Below, piece after piece: positions 14,068-14,391 of a stretch of DNA of 14,391 bases. Every line of letters starts with the position of its first letter. Positions within the stretch are counted from its first letter, which is position 1. Below the pieces are notes generated by a model. The model saw nothing but the letters and a program-made list of their open reading frames with translations, was not told the DNA's origin and did not search any database. Origin of the DNA: Nitrospira sp. UBA6909 (GTDB lineage Bacteria; Nitrospirota; Nitrospiria; Nitrospirales; Nitrospiraceae); NCBI GenBank assembly GCA_002451055.1, contig DKBD01000039.1:10777-25167 (forward strand), read 5' to 3'. The translations under genes were made by a program, and so were the position numbers.

Positions 14068-14391
14068 CTATTTCATCGTAAAAAATGTTTGCGTGGTGTA
14101 TGGGTGCGATACGATTTTCAGCTTGTTCTTGATCAGGCGAAGTTGGTTCGCCGAGCTCTCTGGATACGGGGGCTGGACTGGGGCATAACCCTCCCACAAG
14201 ATGCGTTTGCCTTTTGCAAACACTTCCAGACGGAGCTCAGTGGTTTCCCCCGCCCCTGGAGTTACCGAGGCTTCAACGCGGCTCTTGATGACGCCCCAGC
14301 AACACAGATACAACGGGCGCATTACCCCCCCCATTTCCACCCGGTAATCTGTTTCGGCTGAGGAGTCGTTTTTCCATACAACAGCAAAGCC
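14068..14391 (-). CDS. C-terminal part of an unrecognised protein (5' end outside the window)
   Basis: The minus-strand frame is open from the right edge to its stop at 14068, giving 107 residues. A GTG at 14340 would give a 90-residue protein, but the frame continues upstream without a stop (17 more codons to the edge), so the gene most likely starts beyond the window. The visible sequence is soluble-looking. It has two adjacent cysteines (LYLCCWGVI) inside a short hydrophobic stretch, then alternating beta-like segments (ELRLEVFAKGKRILWEGYAP) and a Lys/Thr-rich end. I do not recognise a family. It converges on the two-component genes and is separated from them by a hairpin. Confidence 0.6.
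   Translation of the reverse strand, partial: GFAVVWKNDSSAETDYRVEMGGVMRPLYLCCWGVIKSRVEASVTPGAGETTELRLEVFAKGKRILWEGYAPVQPPYPESSANQLRLIKNKLKIVSHPYTTQTFFTMK

Overview
The window is a compact bacterial chromosomal segment of moderately high GC. It holds fourteen complete protein-coding genes, two genes cut by the window edges and one tRNA gene. The gene set fits a Gram-negative, respiring, free-living bacterium: a c-type cytochrome, several ferredoxin-like proteins, an RpoS-like sigma factor, DksA, and a sigma54-dependent two-component pair. My best guess is a Nitrospira-like member of the Nitrospirota. That is an impression from gene content and protein style, not something the sequence proves. 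I see no insertion sequence, prophage or CRISPR array.

Layout. (1) 1-502: the end of a secreted-looking protein that runs off the left edge, closed by a strong hairpin. (2) 864-2342, minus strand: a tight four-gene operon encoding a protein with two CxxC pairs, a thioredoxin-fold [2Fe-2S] ferredoxin, an unrecognised 137-residue protein and a two-cluster ferredoxin whose first motif lacks a cysteine. (3) 2343-2467: a divergent promoter region; a 16-bp perfect palindrome sits on the predicted -10 box of the Fe-S operon. (4) 2468-4475, plus strand: an exported protein with a Lon-type (S16) protease domain but no ATPase domain, followed 7 bases later by alanine dehydrogenase. (5) 4514-4590: tRNA-Pro(CGG), followed by about 390 bases with several hairpins and no convincing gene. 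(6) 4983-6789: acylphosphatase, RpoS-like sigma factor and adenine phosphoribosyltransferase in close succession. (7) 6894-8279: a DksA-type transcription factor behind a good sigma70 promoter, then queC. (8) 8411-8800: a small exported monohaem cytochrome c. (9) 9074-13941: 4-alpha-glucanotransferase (MalQ), then a membrane histidine kinase and its NtrC-type sigma54 activator. (10) 14068-14391, minus strand: the C-terminal part of an unrecognised protein running off the right edge, with a hairpin between the converging genes.

How they work together. The middle of the window groups stress and growth-rate control (RpoS-like sigma, DksA) with purine salvage (apt) and queuosine precursor synthesis (queC). 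The kinase/activator pair is a complete signalling unit with an unknown input and unknown targets. The two least ordinary regions are the Fe-S operon with its palindrome, which looks like a small redox module of unknown purpose, and the exported stand-alone Lon-type protease.
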